From an uncultured bacterium (GTDB taxonomy: Bacteria > Bacillota > Clostridia > Lachnospirales > Lachnospiraceae), in NCBI GenBank assembly GCA_947651225.1, contig CANSYK010000037.1, positions 1-33,267 of the forward strand: a stretch of 33,267 nucleotides of DNA, given 5' to 3'. The position numbers were made by a program, and so were the translations under genes. Below the pieces are notes generated by a model, which worked only from the letters and a program-made list of their open reading frames with translations, made no database searches and was not told where the DNA came from. Position 1 is the first letter of the stretch. Each line of letters starts with the position of its first letter. Of this stretch, positions 23,424-32,087 are shown in pieces.

Positions 23424-25265
23424 TTATTCAATGGCAAACACCTCCTTGCTAAGTGGATTTTCCTGCAAATGATTGTCTTTATAATTTTTTGCCTGAAGAC
23501 GGAACATTTTTGCATATTTGCCATTTTGTGCCATCAATTCATCATGTGTGCCGCTATCTGCCACTTGACCTTGTTCCAAAAAGAAGATACGGTCTGCAAT
23601 TCTTGCGGATGACATTCGATGGGAAATGAAAAATACCGTTTTCCCTTCTGACACCTGCATCATATTATGATACATATTGTATTCTGCAATTGGGTCAAGA
23701 GCACTGGAGGGTTCATCCAAAATCACGATATCAGGGTTTTTTGCAAATACTCTGGCTATCGCAATTTTTTGGGCCTGTCCTCCAGAACATACAAAGCCAT
23801 TGTCATCAAATTCTTTTGTTAAAATAGTATCTATACCATTTGGTAAAGTCTTTAGTGTATCTCCAAATTGAGCCTTTTCTAAAGAGTGTATTACAAGTTG
23901 CCGTTCTTCTTCGTTTTCTGGCTCCTTCATCAGCACATTGTGTGAAAGGGGAAGTGCAAAAATCTGCAAATCCTGAAAAACCGTACCAAAGTGACTGTGA
24001 TAATCTTTTTGGTTATATTCTGCAATATCCACTCCATCAATGCGTATGCTGCCTTTGGCGACAGGATACAGTCCCATCAGGAGCTTTATAAGCGTGGTTT
24101 TTCCAGCGCCATTTTCTCCAACCAGAGCAATGCGTTCTCCTTTTTTGATATAGAGCGACAAGTCGTGGATTACTGGGGTATTTGCACCGGCATAGGTAAA
24201 GTCCAGGTGTTCAATAGAAATATCGCCCAGTTCACCACTTACATTTTTGCGATCGTCTTTTTCTTCGGTCTGCATTGTCAGAAAGTTTTCCAGATTATTC
24301 ATAAATACACAGGTTTTTCCTGCATCAACAAAGTTTCTAATTGTTGACTTAATACGCCACGATATATAATCAATACTTCCAACTAATGCCACATACATAC
24401 CGATTTTCCTTACGCCCGTTGTCTTAATTACGAATGTCACATATAAATAAGTACAAAGGCAGGTTATTCCAAATAGAAGAATATTTTGCAGCGCTTTGTA
24501 AAAAATAATCTTTCGGTATAACCTTTTATTAATGCCAAATAGACTGTCCAGACTTTTTGCGTATTTATCAAAAAGCAGATTTTTTATAGAATATAAGCGG
24601 ATTTCCCCGGCGTATTTTTTTTCGTAAAATACACGTTTTATATATTCCATTGTCCTTTTATCCTTTGTCTCTTCATTGCGGAGCTGATACTGGTAACGGT
24701 TAATGATGTTACCGCAAAGGAAAGAAGTAATTACGGAAATCCCAGAAAAAAGCAGCATGACCGGGTCGGACTTTGCCACAATCAGCATTGCTGCTATTGT
24801 TGACAAAAGACAGCCCATTGCCCAGGTAAACAGACGGAGTCCTTCCATTGCTTTTGTCAGGCATTCATCTAATGCTTTGGAAAATTGGTCATAAAAATCA
24901 GGCTGCTCATACTGTGTCGGTTCAATATGGGTTGCTTTCTCAATTACTTTATTAAAAACATGGCCATAAACCTTTGGTGTTTTCAAACGGATATAATATG
25001 CATGGCCAGCTGATGCCAGATGGATGCAAATATGAATGCTGCAAAACAATACCACAAATTTTACCAAATCTATATATGGTTTTCCATTTTCGATGTATCC
25101 ATAAATAATCTGCATCATGGCAATGACAAAAAAGCTGGAAAAAACTTCTTCTGTACAATTTTTGTAAAAAGAATAAATTACACAACCTTTATCTGCGTCC
25201 CAGATTGTTTTTAGCATGTAACAGATACTTTTTCCTACACCCATTTTCATCTTTTCATTTTTCAT
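23424..25265 (-). CDS. ABC exporter, fused permease-ATPase half-transporter (first of pair)
   Basis: First gene of the minus-strand operon (613 aa). It has an N-terminal membrane domain of about six helices (VFSSFFVIAMMQIIYGYI; LVKFVVLFCSIHICIHLAS; FTWAMGCLLSTIAAMLIVA; NILLFGITCLCTYLYVTFVI) and a C-terminal ATPase with Walker A GENGAGKTT, VFQDLQIF, signature CSGGQAQKIAIARVF, Walker B IVILDEPSSALD and SHRMSSARIADR. Its closest relative in the window is the next gene, suggesting an old duplication and a heterodimer. GGAGG stands 11 nt before the ATG, with out-of-frame ATGs between. A ~95-nt structured leader precedes it. No cargo peptide gene was found nearby. Confidence 0.9.
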   Translation of the reverse strand: MKNEKMKMGVGKSICYMLKTIWDADKGCVIYSFYKNCTEEVFSSFFVIAMMQIIYGYIENGKPYIDLVKFVVLFCSIHICIHLASAGHAYYIRLKTPKVYGHVFNKVIEKATHIEPTQYEQPDFYDQFSKALDECLTKAMEGLRLFTWAMGCLLSTIAAMLIVAKSDPVMLLFSGISVITSFLCGNIINRYQYQLRNEETKDKRTMEYIKRVFYEKKYAGEIRLYSIKNLLFDKYAKSLDSLFGINKRLYRKIIFYKALQNILLFGITCLCTYLYVTFVIKTTGVRKIGMYVALVGSIDYISWRIKSTIRNFVDAGKTCVFMNNLENFLTMQTEEKDDRKNVSGELGDISIEHLDFTYAGANTPVIHDLSLYIKKGERIALVGENGAGKTTLIKLLMGLYPVAKGSIRIDGVDIAEYNQKDYHSHFGTVFQDLQIFALPLSHNVLMKEPENEEERQLVIHSLEKAQFGDTLKTLPNGIDTILTKEFDDNGFVCSGGQAQKIAIARVFAKNPDIVILDEPSSALDPIAEYNMYHNMMQVSEGKTVFFISHRMSSARIADRIFFLEQGQVADSGTHDELMAQNGKYAKMFRLQAKNYKDNHLQENPLSKEVFAIE

Positions 25266-25309
25266 TCATTTCATCACCTCCAAAAAACTGCAAGGTTTCC
25301 TGTTAAACA

Positions 25310-25359
25310 ATACCATGGGCGTCCACTGCAACTCTAAAATGGACACTGTAATGTGGTAT
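25310..25359 (-). promoter_or_regulatory. Nested stem in the ABC operon leader
   Basis: On the minus strand the outer stem ATACCA/TGGTAT encloses the inner stem GTCCA/TGGAC. The structure starts right at the expected transcription start, ~45 nt before the first ABC start codon. It could be an RNA switch or an operator, but the stems are short. Confidence 0.35.
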
Positions 25360-25366
25360 GTTCTCC

Positions 25367-25395
25367 ACTATAACATATTTGCGGCAGTAAAAAAT
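25367..25395 (-). promoter_or_regulatory. Candidate promoter of the ABC operon
   Basis: On the minus strand TGTTATAGT gives an extended -10 (TATAGT at 25367-25372). The -35 region is T-rich and poor. It is divergent from the dinB promoter 55 nt away. Confidence 0.45.
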
Positions 25396-25426
25396 TAGCA
25401 TTTTATATCAAAACGAAAAATTTCTC

Positions 25427-25455
25427 TTGAAAACAAACGTCTGTTCTGATATTAT
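25427..25455 (+). promoter_or_regulatory. dinB promoter
   Basis: TTGAAA (25427-25432), 17-nt spacer, TATTAT (25450-25455). The spacer is occupied by a LexA-like box, so repressor binding would exclude RNA polymerase. Confidence 0.75.
25434..25447 (+). promoter_or_regulatory. LexA (SOS) box candidate
   Basis: CAAACGTCTGTTCT matches the Gram-positive LexA/DinR consensus CGAACRNRYGTTYG at 11 of 14 positions, including AAC and GTT half-site cores. The deviations are at positions 2, 8 and 14. Confidence 0.6.
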
Positions 25456-25565
25456 ATTCTTATATACCAGTGGTTGTCAATAGGAAATGCGGACGAATGA
25501 TAAAAAATGTATTTTATGAGTTACAAAATATAAAGTGTGATTCTGGAAAAGAAGAGGTGGACTCT

Positions 25566-26816
25566 ATGTCAAAAACAATTATTTATCATATAGATGTAAA
25601 TTCTGCTTTTTTATCCTGGCAGGCGTGCCAGGATCTTTCTATCGATGAAAAAGCATTGGATATTCGTACCATTCCTGCAGTAATTGGAGGCAATGAACAG
25701 GAACGGCATGGTATTGTGCTTGCAAAATCAATTCCTGCAAAAGCATATCAAATCCGTACAGGTGAGCCATTAGTAAATGCCCGCAAAAAATGTCCTAATC
25801 TGAAGGTTATACCACCAGATTTTTCGGTTTATGTAGAGTATTCTAAAGCGTTTATTGCCTTATTGCAAAAGCATTCTCCAGTTGTAGAACAGTACAGTAT
25901 TGATGAGGCATTCTGTGATATGACAGGTATGGAAATTTTGCATGGAAATCCCGTTGATTTTGCCAATACATTACGAAATGAAATCAGGGATACGCTTGGA
26001 TTTACAGTGAATATCGGAGTTTCTACCAACAAACTGCTTGCAAAAATGGCATCTGATTTTACTAAGCCAGATAAGGTGCACACGCTTTTTCCAGAAGAGG
26101 TTGAAAAAAAGCTTTGGCCTCTTCCCATTGAAGAGCTTTTTTATGTTGGAAAGTCCACCTCAAAAAAGCTGCATCTTCTTGGGATTAAAACGATTGGGGA
26201 GCTTGCACATACAGACCGGACGCTTCTTAAGTCAGAGTTAAAAAAGCATGGTGAAGTAATTCACGACTATGCAAATGGAATTGACAATGGCGTGTTAACA
26301 GATCATACTGAGCCAAATAAAGGCTATGGCAATTCTATTACTACTCATTACGATGTTACAGACAGGGATACAGCATTGAAGATTATTCTGTCACTTTGCG
26401 AAACCGTTGGGGCACGCATCCGTGCAGACGGTGTATATATCAGTGTTGTTTCTGTTACTCTTGTAGATTGTGAATTTCACCATGTTTCCCGGCAAATGAC
26501 ACTTCCATCTACCACAAATGTAACAGAACGAATTTATGAAGCTGCCGTTTCTCTTTTTGATGAAGCATGGCACAAAGTTCCGCTCCGCCTTTTAGGTGTC
26601 AGCACAAGCCATGCAAGCCCTGACAAATATGAACAATACAATTTATTTGATATGGAAAAATATGAAAAACTATCTAATCTGAATACGGCAATTGATTCCA
26701 TTCGCAGCCGTTATGGAGAGGATTCTGTAAAAAGAGCATGTTTTCTTAACTCAGAAACAGACCATATGTCCGGAGGATTGCAAAAGGCAAAACGAAACAG
26801 CGAGAACAAAGTGTGA
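25566..26816 (+). CDS. dinB: DNA polymerase IV (Y-family)
   Basis: Error-prone translesion DNA polymerase (416 aa from this start). The palm has the first metal-binding Asp in YHIDVNSAF (D10) and the catalytic SIDEAF (D113, E114). GVSTNKLLAKMASDFTKPD and the little-finger region follow. EQYNLFD (about residue 357) is a good sliding-clamp binding motif (QxxLF). I choose ATG 25566 because AAGAGGTGG stands just upstream and conserved similarity begins at SKTIIYHID; an earlier in-frame start at 25470 would add 32 unconvincing residues. The gene lies behind a promoter with a LexA-like box and is followed after 24 nt by a helicase-nuclease gene. Confidence 0.95.
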   Translation: MSKTIIYHIDVNSAFLSWQACQDLSIDEKALDIRTIPAVIGGNEQERHGIVLAKSIPAKAYQIRTGEPLVNARKKCPNLKVIPPDFSVYVEYSKAFIALLQKHSPVVEQYSIDEAFCDMTGMEILHGNPVDFANTLRNEIRDTLGFTVNIGVSTNKLLAKMASDFTKPDKVHTLFPEEVEKKLWPLPIEELFYVGKSTSKKLHLLGIKTIGELAHTDRTLLKSELKKHGEVIHDYANGIDNGVLTDHTEPNKGYGNSITTHYDVTDRDTALKIILSLCETVGARIRADGVYISVVSVTLVDCEFHHVSRQMTLPSTTNVTERIYEAAVSLFDEAWHKVPLRLLGVSTSHASPDKYEQYNLFDMEKYEKLSNLNTAIDSIRSRYGEDSVKRACFLNSETDHMSGGLQKAKRNSENKV

Positions 26817-26840
26817 AAAAGCAAGTTATGGAGGATTATT

Positions 26841-29222
26841 ATGAATACCATCAAAATTTCAGTACGGAATCTGGTAGAATTTGTGATGCGTTCTGGTGAT
26901 TTATCAGTTTCTTCTACGAAGTTGAAAGACCCGGATGCTATGCAGGAAGGTACAAGGATTCATAAGAAACTGCAAAGGCGTATGGGATCTGGTTATCATG
27001 CCGAAGTTACATTGTCACTTTCTTCTCCTGTTATTTGCGATGGAATTGAATTTATCATTACGGTAGAAGGTCGTGCTGATGGTATTTTTATGGATGAAAC
27101 TGGTGAAAACATTGATGAAATCAAAGGGGTTTATCGTGATATACGCAAGATGGAAGAACCTGTTCCTGTTCATCGTGCCCAGGCTCTTTGCTATGCGTAT
27201 ATTTACGCTTTAAAAAACAAACTTTCCAGTATGGGGCTTCGAATAACTTACTGCCATATTCCTACAGAGAAAGTGTGCTACTTTACGGAACAGCTTTCTT
27301 TTGAGGAACTGGATATGCAATTCCATGCCATTTTAATGGAATATGCAAAGTGGGCGGCATGGCAGATTAAATGGCAGGAAATCAGGAACGCGTCTATCAG
27401 GGAACTGGAATTTCCGTTTCCCTATCGTGAGGGGCAGTCGGATCTGGTAAAAGGTGTATATCAAAGTATTCTGCGCAAAAAGCGGCTTTACATTGAAGCG
27501 CCGACTGGCGTTGGAAAAACAATTTCTACTGTCTTTCCTGCTGTGAAATCTATTGGAGAGGGATTGACGGAAAAGATTTTTTATTTGACTGCTAAAACAA
27601 TCATGCGCACTGTTGCTGAGAACACATTTCGCCTTTTAGAGGAACAGGGAGCAAAATTAAAATGCATTACCCTGACTGCCAAAGAGAAAATCTGTATTTT
27701 AGAAAAACCTGCCTGCAATCCGCAGGCCTGTGAGCGTGCAAAAGGCCATTTTGACCGCATTAATGATGCCGTTTTTGAACTGCTGAATCAGGAAACGGTT
27801 ATTACAAGGGAAACCGTTCTTTCTTATGCCCAAAAACATATGGTCTGTCCCTTTGAAATGGCGCTTGATGTTTCAACATGGTGTGATGTGATTACAGGGG
27901 ATTACAATTATGCTTTTGACCCAAATGCCAGTTTAAAGCGTTTTTTTGCGGTTGAAAAGGAAAATAACTTTATCTTTCTTGTTGATGAAGCGCATAATCT
28001 TGTTGACCGTGCACGCGAAATGTATTCTGCTGCGCTGGTAAAGGAAGATTTTCTTGCTATGAAGAAAATAACAAAACCGAAAAACAAAAAAATTACGAAT
28101 GCAATAGAAGCCTGCAATCGTGCTTTATTACAGAAAAAAAGAAAATGTGATACCCTTGAAAAATATACTGTATTAGAAATTGAAGATTTTCTTCTTTGTG
28201 TGATGCGCCTTTGTACGATATTAGAACAAACTTTTGAAGAAAATGAACATAACAGCCAGGAAGTTTTCTTTCAACCAGCAGAACAGGAACAGCTTTTGAA
28301 CTTCTATTTTGAACTTCGGGATTTCCAAAATATATATGAATTATTAGATAAGCATTATATTATTTATGGAGATTATTCTGAGAGTGGAAATTTCCGTCTG
28401 CATCTGCAATGCATGGACCCTTCTGTGAATCTGGATTCCTATTTAAAAAAAGGACGATGTAGTGTGTTTTTTTCCGCTACTTTGCTTCCAATTCATTATT
28501 ATAGGGAACAGCTTGCTGGACGAGAGGAAGATTACGCTATTTATGCTCCTTCTCCATTCTCAGTGTCCAAAAGGCTTTTGATGATTGGACGGGGTGTTTC
28601 TACCAAATATACGATGCGAAGCCCTGAGATGTATGAAAAAATTGCGCAGTATATTATTACATTTGCACAGAAAAAAATCGGTAATTATCTGGTTTTTTTT
28701 CCATCATACCAGATGCTATATGAAATTCAGGAGCGTCTTTCTGAAAAAACGCAATTTGCGCTTTATGCGCAAAGTACTTCCATGACAGAAGAAGAAAGGG
28801 AAGCGTTTTTAGCTCATTTTCAGGATAGGCCATCTTCAACAACAATTGGATTATGTGTAATGGGTGGTATTTTCAGTGAGGGGATTGATTTAAAAGACAG
28901 TCGTTTAATTGGTGCAGTTATTGTGGGTACTGGACTACCTATGGTATGTACCGAAAATGAATTATTTAAAGAATATTTTGATTCGGAAAAAGGATCTGGT
29001 TTTTCTTATGCGTACCAGTATCCAGGTATGAATAAAGTTTTACAGGCGGCTGGGAGAGTAATCCGGACAACGGAAGATATCGGGGCAATCCTGCTTTTGG
29101 ATGACCGTTTTTTGCAAAGTGGATACCAGAAGCTTTTCCCACGGGAATGGTTTCCGCATGAAGTTGTGACTTTAACTTCCCTCCCAGAGCGATTGTCTGC
29201 TTTTTGGAACATCTGGGAGTAA
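26841..29222 (+). CDS. PD-(D/E)XK nuclease fused to a DinG/XPD-type helicase
   Basis: A 793-residue DNA-repair enzyme. The N-terminal ~200 residues resemble a RecB/Cas4-type nuclease: GRADGIF with D80, then IDEIKG with E93 and K95. The helicase follows: Walker A APTGVGKT (220-227), DEAH box (382-385), Rad3-family motifs VFFSATLLP, CVMGGIFSEGIDLKDSRLIGAVI and QAAGRVIRT. Four cysteines between motifs I and II (C285, C292, C297, C336) are placed as in the iron-sulfur cluster of XPD/DinG. A 5'-to-3' helicase is expected by family. GGAGG precedes the ATG. With dinB it forms a likely SOS operon. The stop abuts a short intergenic repeat. Confidence 0.9.
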   Translation: MNTIKISVRNLVEFVMRSGDLSVSSTKLKDPDAMQEGTRIHKKLQRRMGSGYHAEVTLSLSSPVICDGIEFIITVEGRADGIFMDETGENIDEIKGVYRDIRKMEEPVPVHRAQALCYAYIYALKNKLSSMGLRITYCHIPTEKVCYFTEQLSFEELDMQFHAILMEYAKWAAWQIKWQEIRNASIRELEFPFPYREGQSDLVKGVYQSILRKKRLYIEAPTGVGKTISTVFPAVKSIGEGLTEKIFYLTAKTIMRTVAENTFRLLEEQGAKLKCITLTAKEKICILEKPACNPQACERAKGHFDRINDAVFELLNQETVITRETVLSYAQKHMVCPFEMALDVSTWCDVITGDYNYAFDPNASLKRFFAVEKENNFIFLVDEAHNLVDRAREMYSAALVKEDFLAMKKITKPKNKKITNAIEACNRALLQKKRKCDTLEKYTVLEIEDFLLCVMRLCTILEQTFEENEHNSQEVFFQPAEQEQLLNFYFELRDFQNIYELLDKHYIIYGDYSESGNFRLHLQCMDPSVNLDSYLKKGRCSVFFSATLLPIHYYREQLAGREEDYAIYAPSPFSVSKRLLMIGRGVSTKYTMRSPEMYEKIAQYIITFAQKKIGNYLVFFPSYQMLYEIQERLSEKTQFALYAQSTSMTEEEREAFLAHFQDRPSSTTIGLCVMGGIFSEGIDLKDSRLIGAVIVGTGLPMVCTENELFKEYFDSEKGSGFSYAYQYPGMNKVLQAAGRVIRTTEDIGAILLLDDRFLQSGYQKLFPREWFPHEVVTLTSLPERLSAFWNIWE

Positions 29223-29242
29223 TTTTCAAACACGCTCTAATA
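29221..29242 (-). repeat. AGAGCGTGTTTGAAAATT repeat between convergent genes
   Basis: On the minus strand it reads TATTAGAGCGTGTTTG and on to AAAATT, 22 bases identical to the left end of the element at 19511. It supplies the TAG stop of the beta-mannosidase gene and overlaps the last two bases of the helicase stop codon. Confidence 0.8.
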
Positions 29243-31702
29243 GGAACCACTCAGGGAATGTATGCTAACTTGTGGGAGTCCTTCATATCCATCTGGCAGT
29301 GTTCCTGTAATTTTATATTCCCTGTCTTCTGTCAAATGCATATAATTATCAGACAAAACCATATCAATATCTGTTTCAATCTCCACAAAAAAAGCAGGTA
29401 CATCACTTTTTAATATAAGAGAAAGCACATCTCCCTTTCTGTTACAACTGCAAGTTACAGTTGCTTTTTTCAGTTGCATATGCTTATAAGGTTTTGGCAT
29501 CTTTATTTGATGGCTGGTATTTCCATCTGAATGGGTAAAAACTGCTTCCACAAAAACATGATTTTCTTTTTCTGTAATAATTTCCTGTAAGTTGACAGCT
29601 TCCATAGCTGCCACGGAAAGAGCCTGGCATGTTATTTGGCCTGTTGTTTTATATAATATTGTCCCATCCATGTCTTTTACCCAAAGCTGCATTTGTGTCT
29701 GGGAGGTTTTGAATGTTTCATTTTGCACATAAGGGGTATAAAGGTGTCCTTCCGAAACTTTCAGGCTTCCGAGAATATCAGCGTAAAAATGCCTTGCCAT
29801 ATACTGAAGAGCTTTCCATCTGCCATAATAGTCAATGCTTGCCCAGGATGCTACCGGCCAGTTGTCATTAAGCTGCCAGTAAATAGTTCCCATACATCTC
29901 CCCCGGTTTCTGCGCCAATGCTCTACACCTTCTTTAATAGCCATTCCCTGTAATACCTGACTGATATACAACAGGCTTTTAAAATCCTTTGGATAAAGAA
30001 AATTATCTGAAATATAGTGAAGGATTTTTCCATTTGCTGCTTCATTTTTCTGATGGCTTTCCATTACTTCTGTAAAAATATTTCTGTCTTCTGGCAGAGT
30101 AAAGGACTCAATTGTTTTTAAGCATGGAAATGACTGAAATCCAAACTCAGAACAAAAACGAAAGTAATAATTTTCATAATCTGTAAAAGGTTTTTCTCCA
30201 TGCCATACATCCCAGTAATGGCGGTCACCTATATTATCATTGTCTGGATTTTCAAAATTGCCACCAGAAGAAGGGGAGGAAGGCCAGTAGAAAGTTACAT
30301 CATCTTCACTTCGCAGGGCTTCTGGTATGATATTTTCAAACATTGTCAGGTAATCCTGCCTTAGTGCATCAGAATGATCACAAAAACCACCCCAGTGTGT
30401 CCATGCAGATTCTATTTCGTTATTTCCACACCAGATTCCAAGGCTTGCATGGTGGCGCAGGCGTTTTGCGTTGTCTTTCGTTTCTGCTATAATATTTTTT
30501 TGAAATTCCTCTGTCAATTCGTAAACATTGCAGGCATACATAAAATCCTGCCAAACAATCAATCCCTTTTCATCGCAGTAATGATAAAAATCTTCCGATG
30601 GATAATAACCACCGCCCCAGATGCGAATACAGTTAAATCCTGATTCTGCTGCTGTATCCAAAAGAAACCGGATTCGTTTGGGGGTAATTCGGGAATAAAT
30701 ACAGTCCTCTGGAATGTAATTTGCACCTTTTGCAAAAATCTTTATTCCATTAACACAAAAAGCAAACTCCTGTCCCCAATTATCTTCTTCCTGACTGATA
30801 GTTAGGGTGCGAAGGCCGATGTGATATTGCTTTTCATTTAAAAGTTCTTTTTTATCAAAAAGCTGGACTTTTACTGTGTAAAGAGGCTGTTTTCCGTAAC
30901 GGTTTGGCCACCAGAGCTTTGGGTTTTCCACCAGGCATTTTCCATTGGGAAAAGGCAGATTTTTCTTTTCTGGTGTTATTAATTCCATGTGTATGTTTAG
31001 TTCTGGCAGCTTTCTTTGTGCCTCACGGAAAGAAAGTTCTATTCCATCTGACAGTTTTACAAAAGGCTCTGCATAAATTTCTACCTGTTCCCTTGCATGC
31101 TTCTGATGAATTTTTACATTTTCAAGACTTGCCTTGTTAAATCCACGAATATAAATATCTCGCCAGATTCCCATATCTGGAAGTTGTGGACCCCAGTCCC
31201 ATCCAAACATGGAATGTGCTTTTCTGATATACTGGTTATTTTTCATAGCGCCACATGGTGTATAATGGATTTCTTTTCCAGGCTCTGGAATGTGCTCCTC
31301 CATATAACGTATGGCAGAATGTATATGGATTTTTAGTTCATTTTCTCCATCTTTTAGCAGGCTTGTACACATAATCTGATAACGCAGATGCATATTATTT
31401 ACCTTTTTTAGCAAGACTCCGTTAAGGAAAATATCTGCCACTGTATCAATCCCATCGCAACACAGCTCGTAAGTGTATCCTTCCTGTTTTTTACACGAGA
31501 AGGTTTTAGAAAATATAAAATCCTGGCGCAAAAATTCTCTTGTGGGGTATTCATTTTTTCGATAAAAAGGATTTTCTAATATCCCTTGTTCTGTCATTGC
31601 GCTAAGTACTGAACCAGGCACTTTTGCTGGACAGCTTATTTTTCCATCCCCGCTCTTTATATGCCAACTGCCATTGAGCATTATGCACTGCTGTTTTTTC
31701 AT
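29237..31702 (-). CDS. Beta-mannosidase, glycoside hydrolase family 2
   Basis: Exo-acting enzyme removing beta-linked mannose from oligosaccharides such as mannans or N-glycans (821 aa, cytoplasmic: no signal peptide). The N-terminal jelly-roll opens with LNGSWHIKSGDG and PAKVPGSVLSAM and contains GWDWGPQLPDMGIWRDI. The catalytic barrel shows GANYIPED, NCIRIWGGGYYPSEDFYHYCDEKGLIVWQDFMYAC, acid/base Glu in WCGNNEIE (E429) and nucleophile Glu in SEFGFQSF (E519). YWQLNDNWPVASWASIDYYGRWKAL follows. These are the hallmarks of GH2 beta-mannosidase rather than beta-galactosidase. AAGGAG precedes the ATG. No sugar transporter is adjacent; only a promoter and a repeat are upstream. Confidence 0.93.
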   Translation of the reverse strand: MKKQQCIMLNGSWHIKSGDGKISCPAKVPGSVLSAMTEQGILENPFYRKNEYPTREFLRQDFIFSKTFSCKKQEGYTYELCCDGIDTVADIFLNGVLLKKVNNMHLRYQIMCTSLLKDGENELKIHIHSAIRYMEEHIPEPGKEIHYTPCGAMKNNQYIRKAHSMFGWDWGPQLPDMGIWRDIYIRGFNKASLENVKIHQKHAREQVEIYAEPFVKLSDGIELSFREAQRKLPELNIHMELITPEKKNLPFPNGKCLVENPKLWWPNRYGKQPLYTVKVQLFDKKELLNEKQYHIGLRTLTISQEEDNWGQEFAFCVNGIKIFAKGANYIPEDCIYSRITPKRIRFLLDTAAESGFNCIRIWGGGYYPSEDFYHYCDEKGLIVWQDFMYACNVYELTEEFQKNIIAETKDNAKRLRHHASLGIWCGNNEIESAWTHWGGFCDHSDALRQDYLTMFENIIPEALRSEDDVTFYWPSSPSSGGNFENPDNDNIGDRHYWDVWHGEKPFTDYENYYFRFCSEFGFQSFPCLKTIESFTLPEDRNIFTEVMESHQKNEAANGKILHYISDNFLYPKDFKSLLYISQVLQGMAIKEGVEHWRRNRGRCMGTIYWQLNDNWPVASWASIDYYGRWKALQYMARHFYADILGSLKVSEGHLYTPYVQNETFKTSQTQMQLWVKDMDGTILYKTTGQITCQALSVAAMEAVNLQEIITEKENHVFVEAVFTHSDGNTSHQIKMPKPYKHMQLKKATVTCSCNRKGDVLSLILKSDVPAFFVEIETDIDMVLSDNYMHLTEDREYKITGTLPDGYEGLPQVSIHSLSGSY

Positions 31703-31765
31703 ATTCTACTCCTTTTTCTATGGTTTGTCTGCGCCGTGTTCAATTTATTTACCGTTCCTTAGCTG

Positions 31766-31795
31766 ATTATATCATACGGCGGGCAGCATCTGCAA
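31766..31795 (-). promoter_or_regulatory. Promoter of the beta-mannosidase gene
   Basis: On the minus strand TTGCAG (31790-31795), 18-nt spacer, TGATATAAT with -10 at 31766-31771 (extended -10). The three-hairpin repeat starts three bases upstream of the -35. No clear CRE operator was seen. Confidence 0.6.
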
Positions 31796-31797
31796 CT

Positions 31798-31931
31798 TAT
31801 AGTAAACGAAAAAACGCTTGCGTTTTGCTTCGTTTACAGCGCTGGATACACGCTGCAAAGCAGCATAACTTCCTATGTGTATCCGTGCGCATCCATTATA
31901 GTAAACGCATGTATTTTATGCGTTTACTATA
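31798..31931 (-). repeat. Three-hairpin 134-bp MITE-like element, copy B
   Basis: Inverted relative to copy A at 17198-17331 and different from it at only three positions. Ends are TATAGTAAACG and CGTTTACTATA. It fills much of the 385-nt gap between the divergent mannosidase and DJ-1 genes. The remaining gap holds the two promoters and an AT-rich palindrome (AATTATAGTTCTATAATT, about 32013-32030) in the DJ-1 leader. Confidence 0.9.
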
Positions 31932-31945
31932 ACTAAAAAAGTAAC

Positions 31946-31974
31946 TTGACAGTTTTGGGCTATTTTTATATTAT
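31946..31974 (+). promoter_or_regulatory. Promoter of the DJ-1/PfpI gene
   Basis: TTGACA (31946-31951, consensus), 17-nt spacer, TATTAT (31969-31974). The leader is ~105 nt and contains an AT-rich palindrome. Confidence 0.85.
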
Positions 31975-32087
31975 GATATTCAGAAAAAGCATTCTTCGCA
32001 ATTTGTTCATTTAATTATAGTTCTATAATTTTTGAATTATACAGCAGGCAATATGGAAATTATTTATTTAATCAGGAGGTAAGCAGT

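Noticed and set aside
25470-25565. Upstream in-frame start for dinB adding 32 residues
   Set aside because: The extension has no family similarity, no good ribosome site, and begins only ~10 nt after the likely transcription start.
32013-32030. AT-rich palindrome in the DJ-1 leader as an operator
   Set aside because: AATTATAG/CTATAATT is low-complexity and expected by chance in AT-rich DNA; no regulator is implied.
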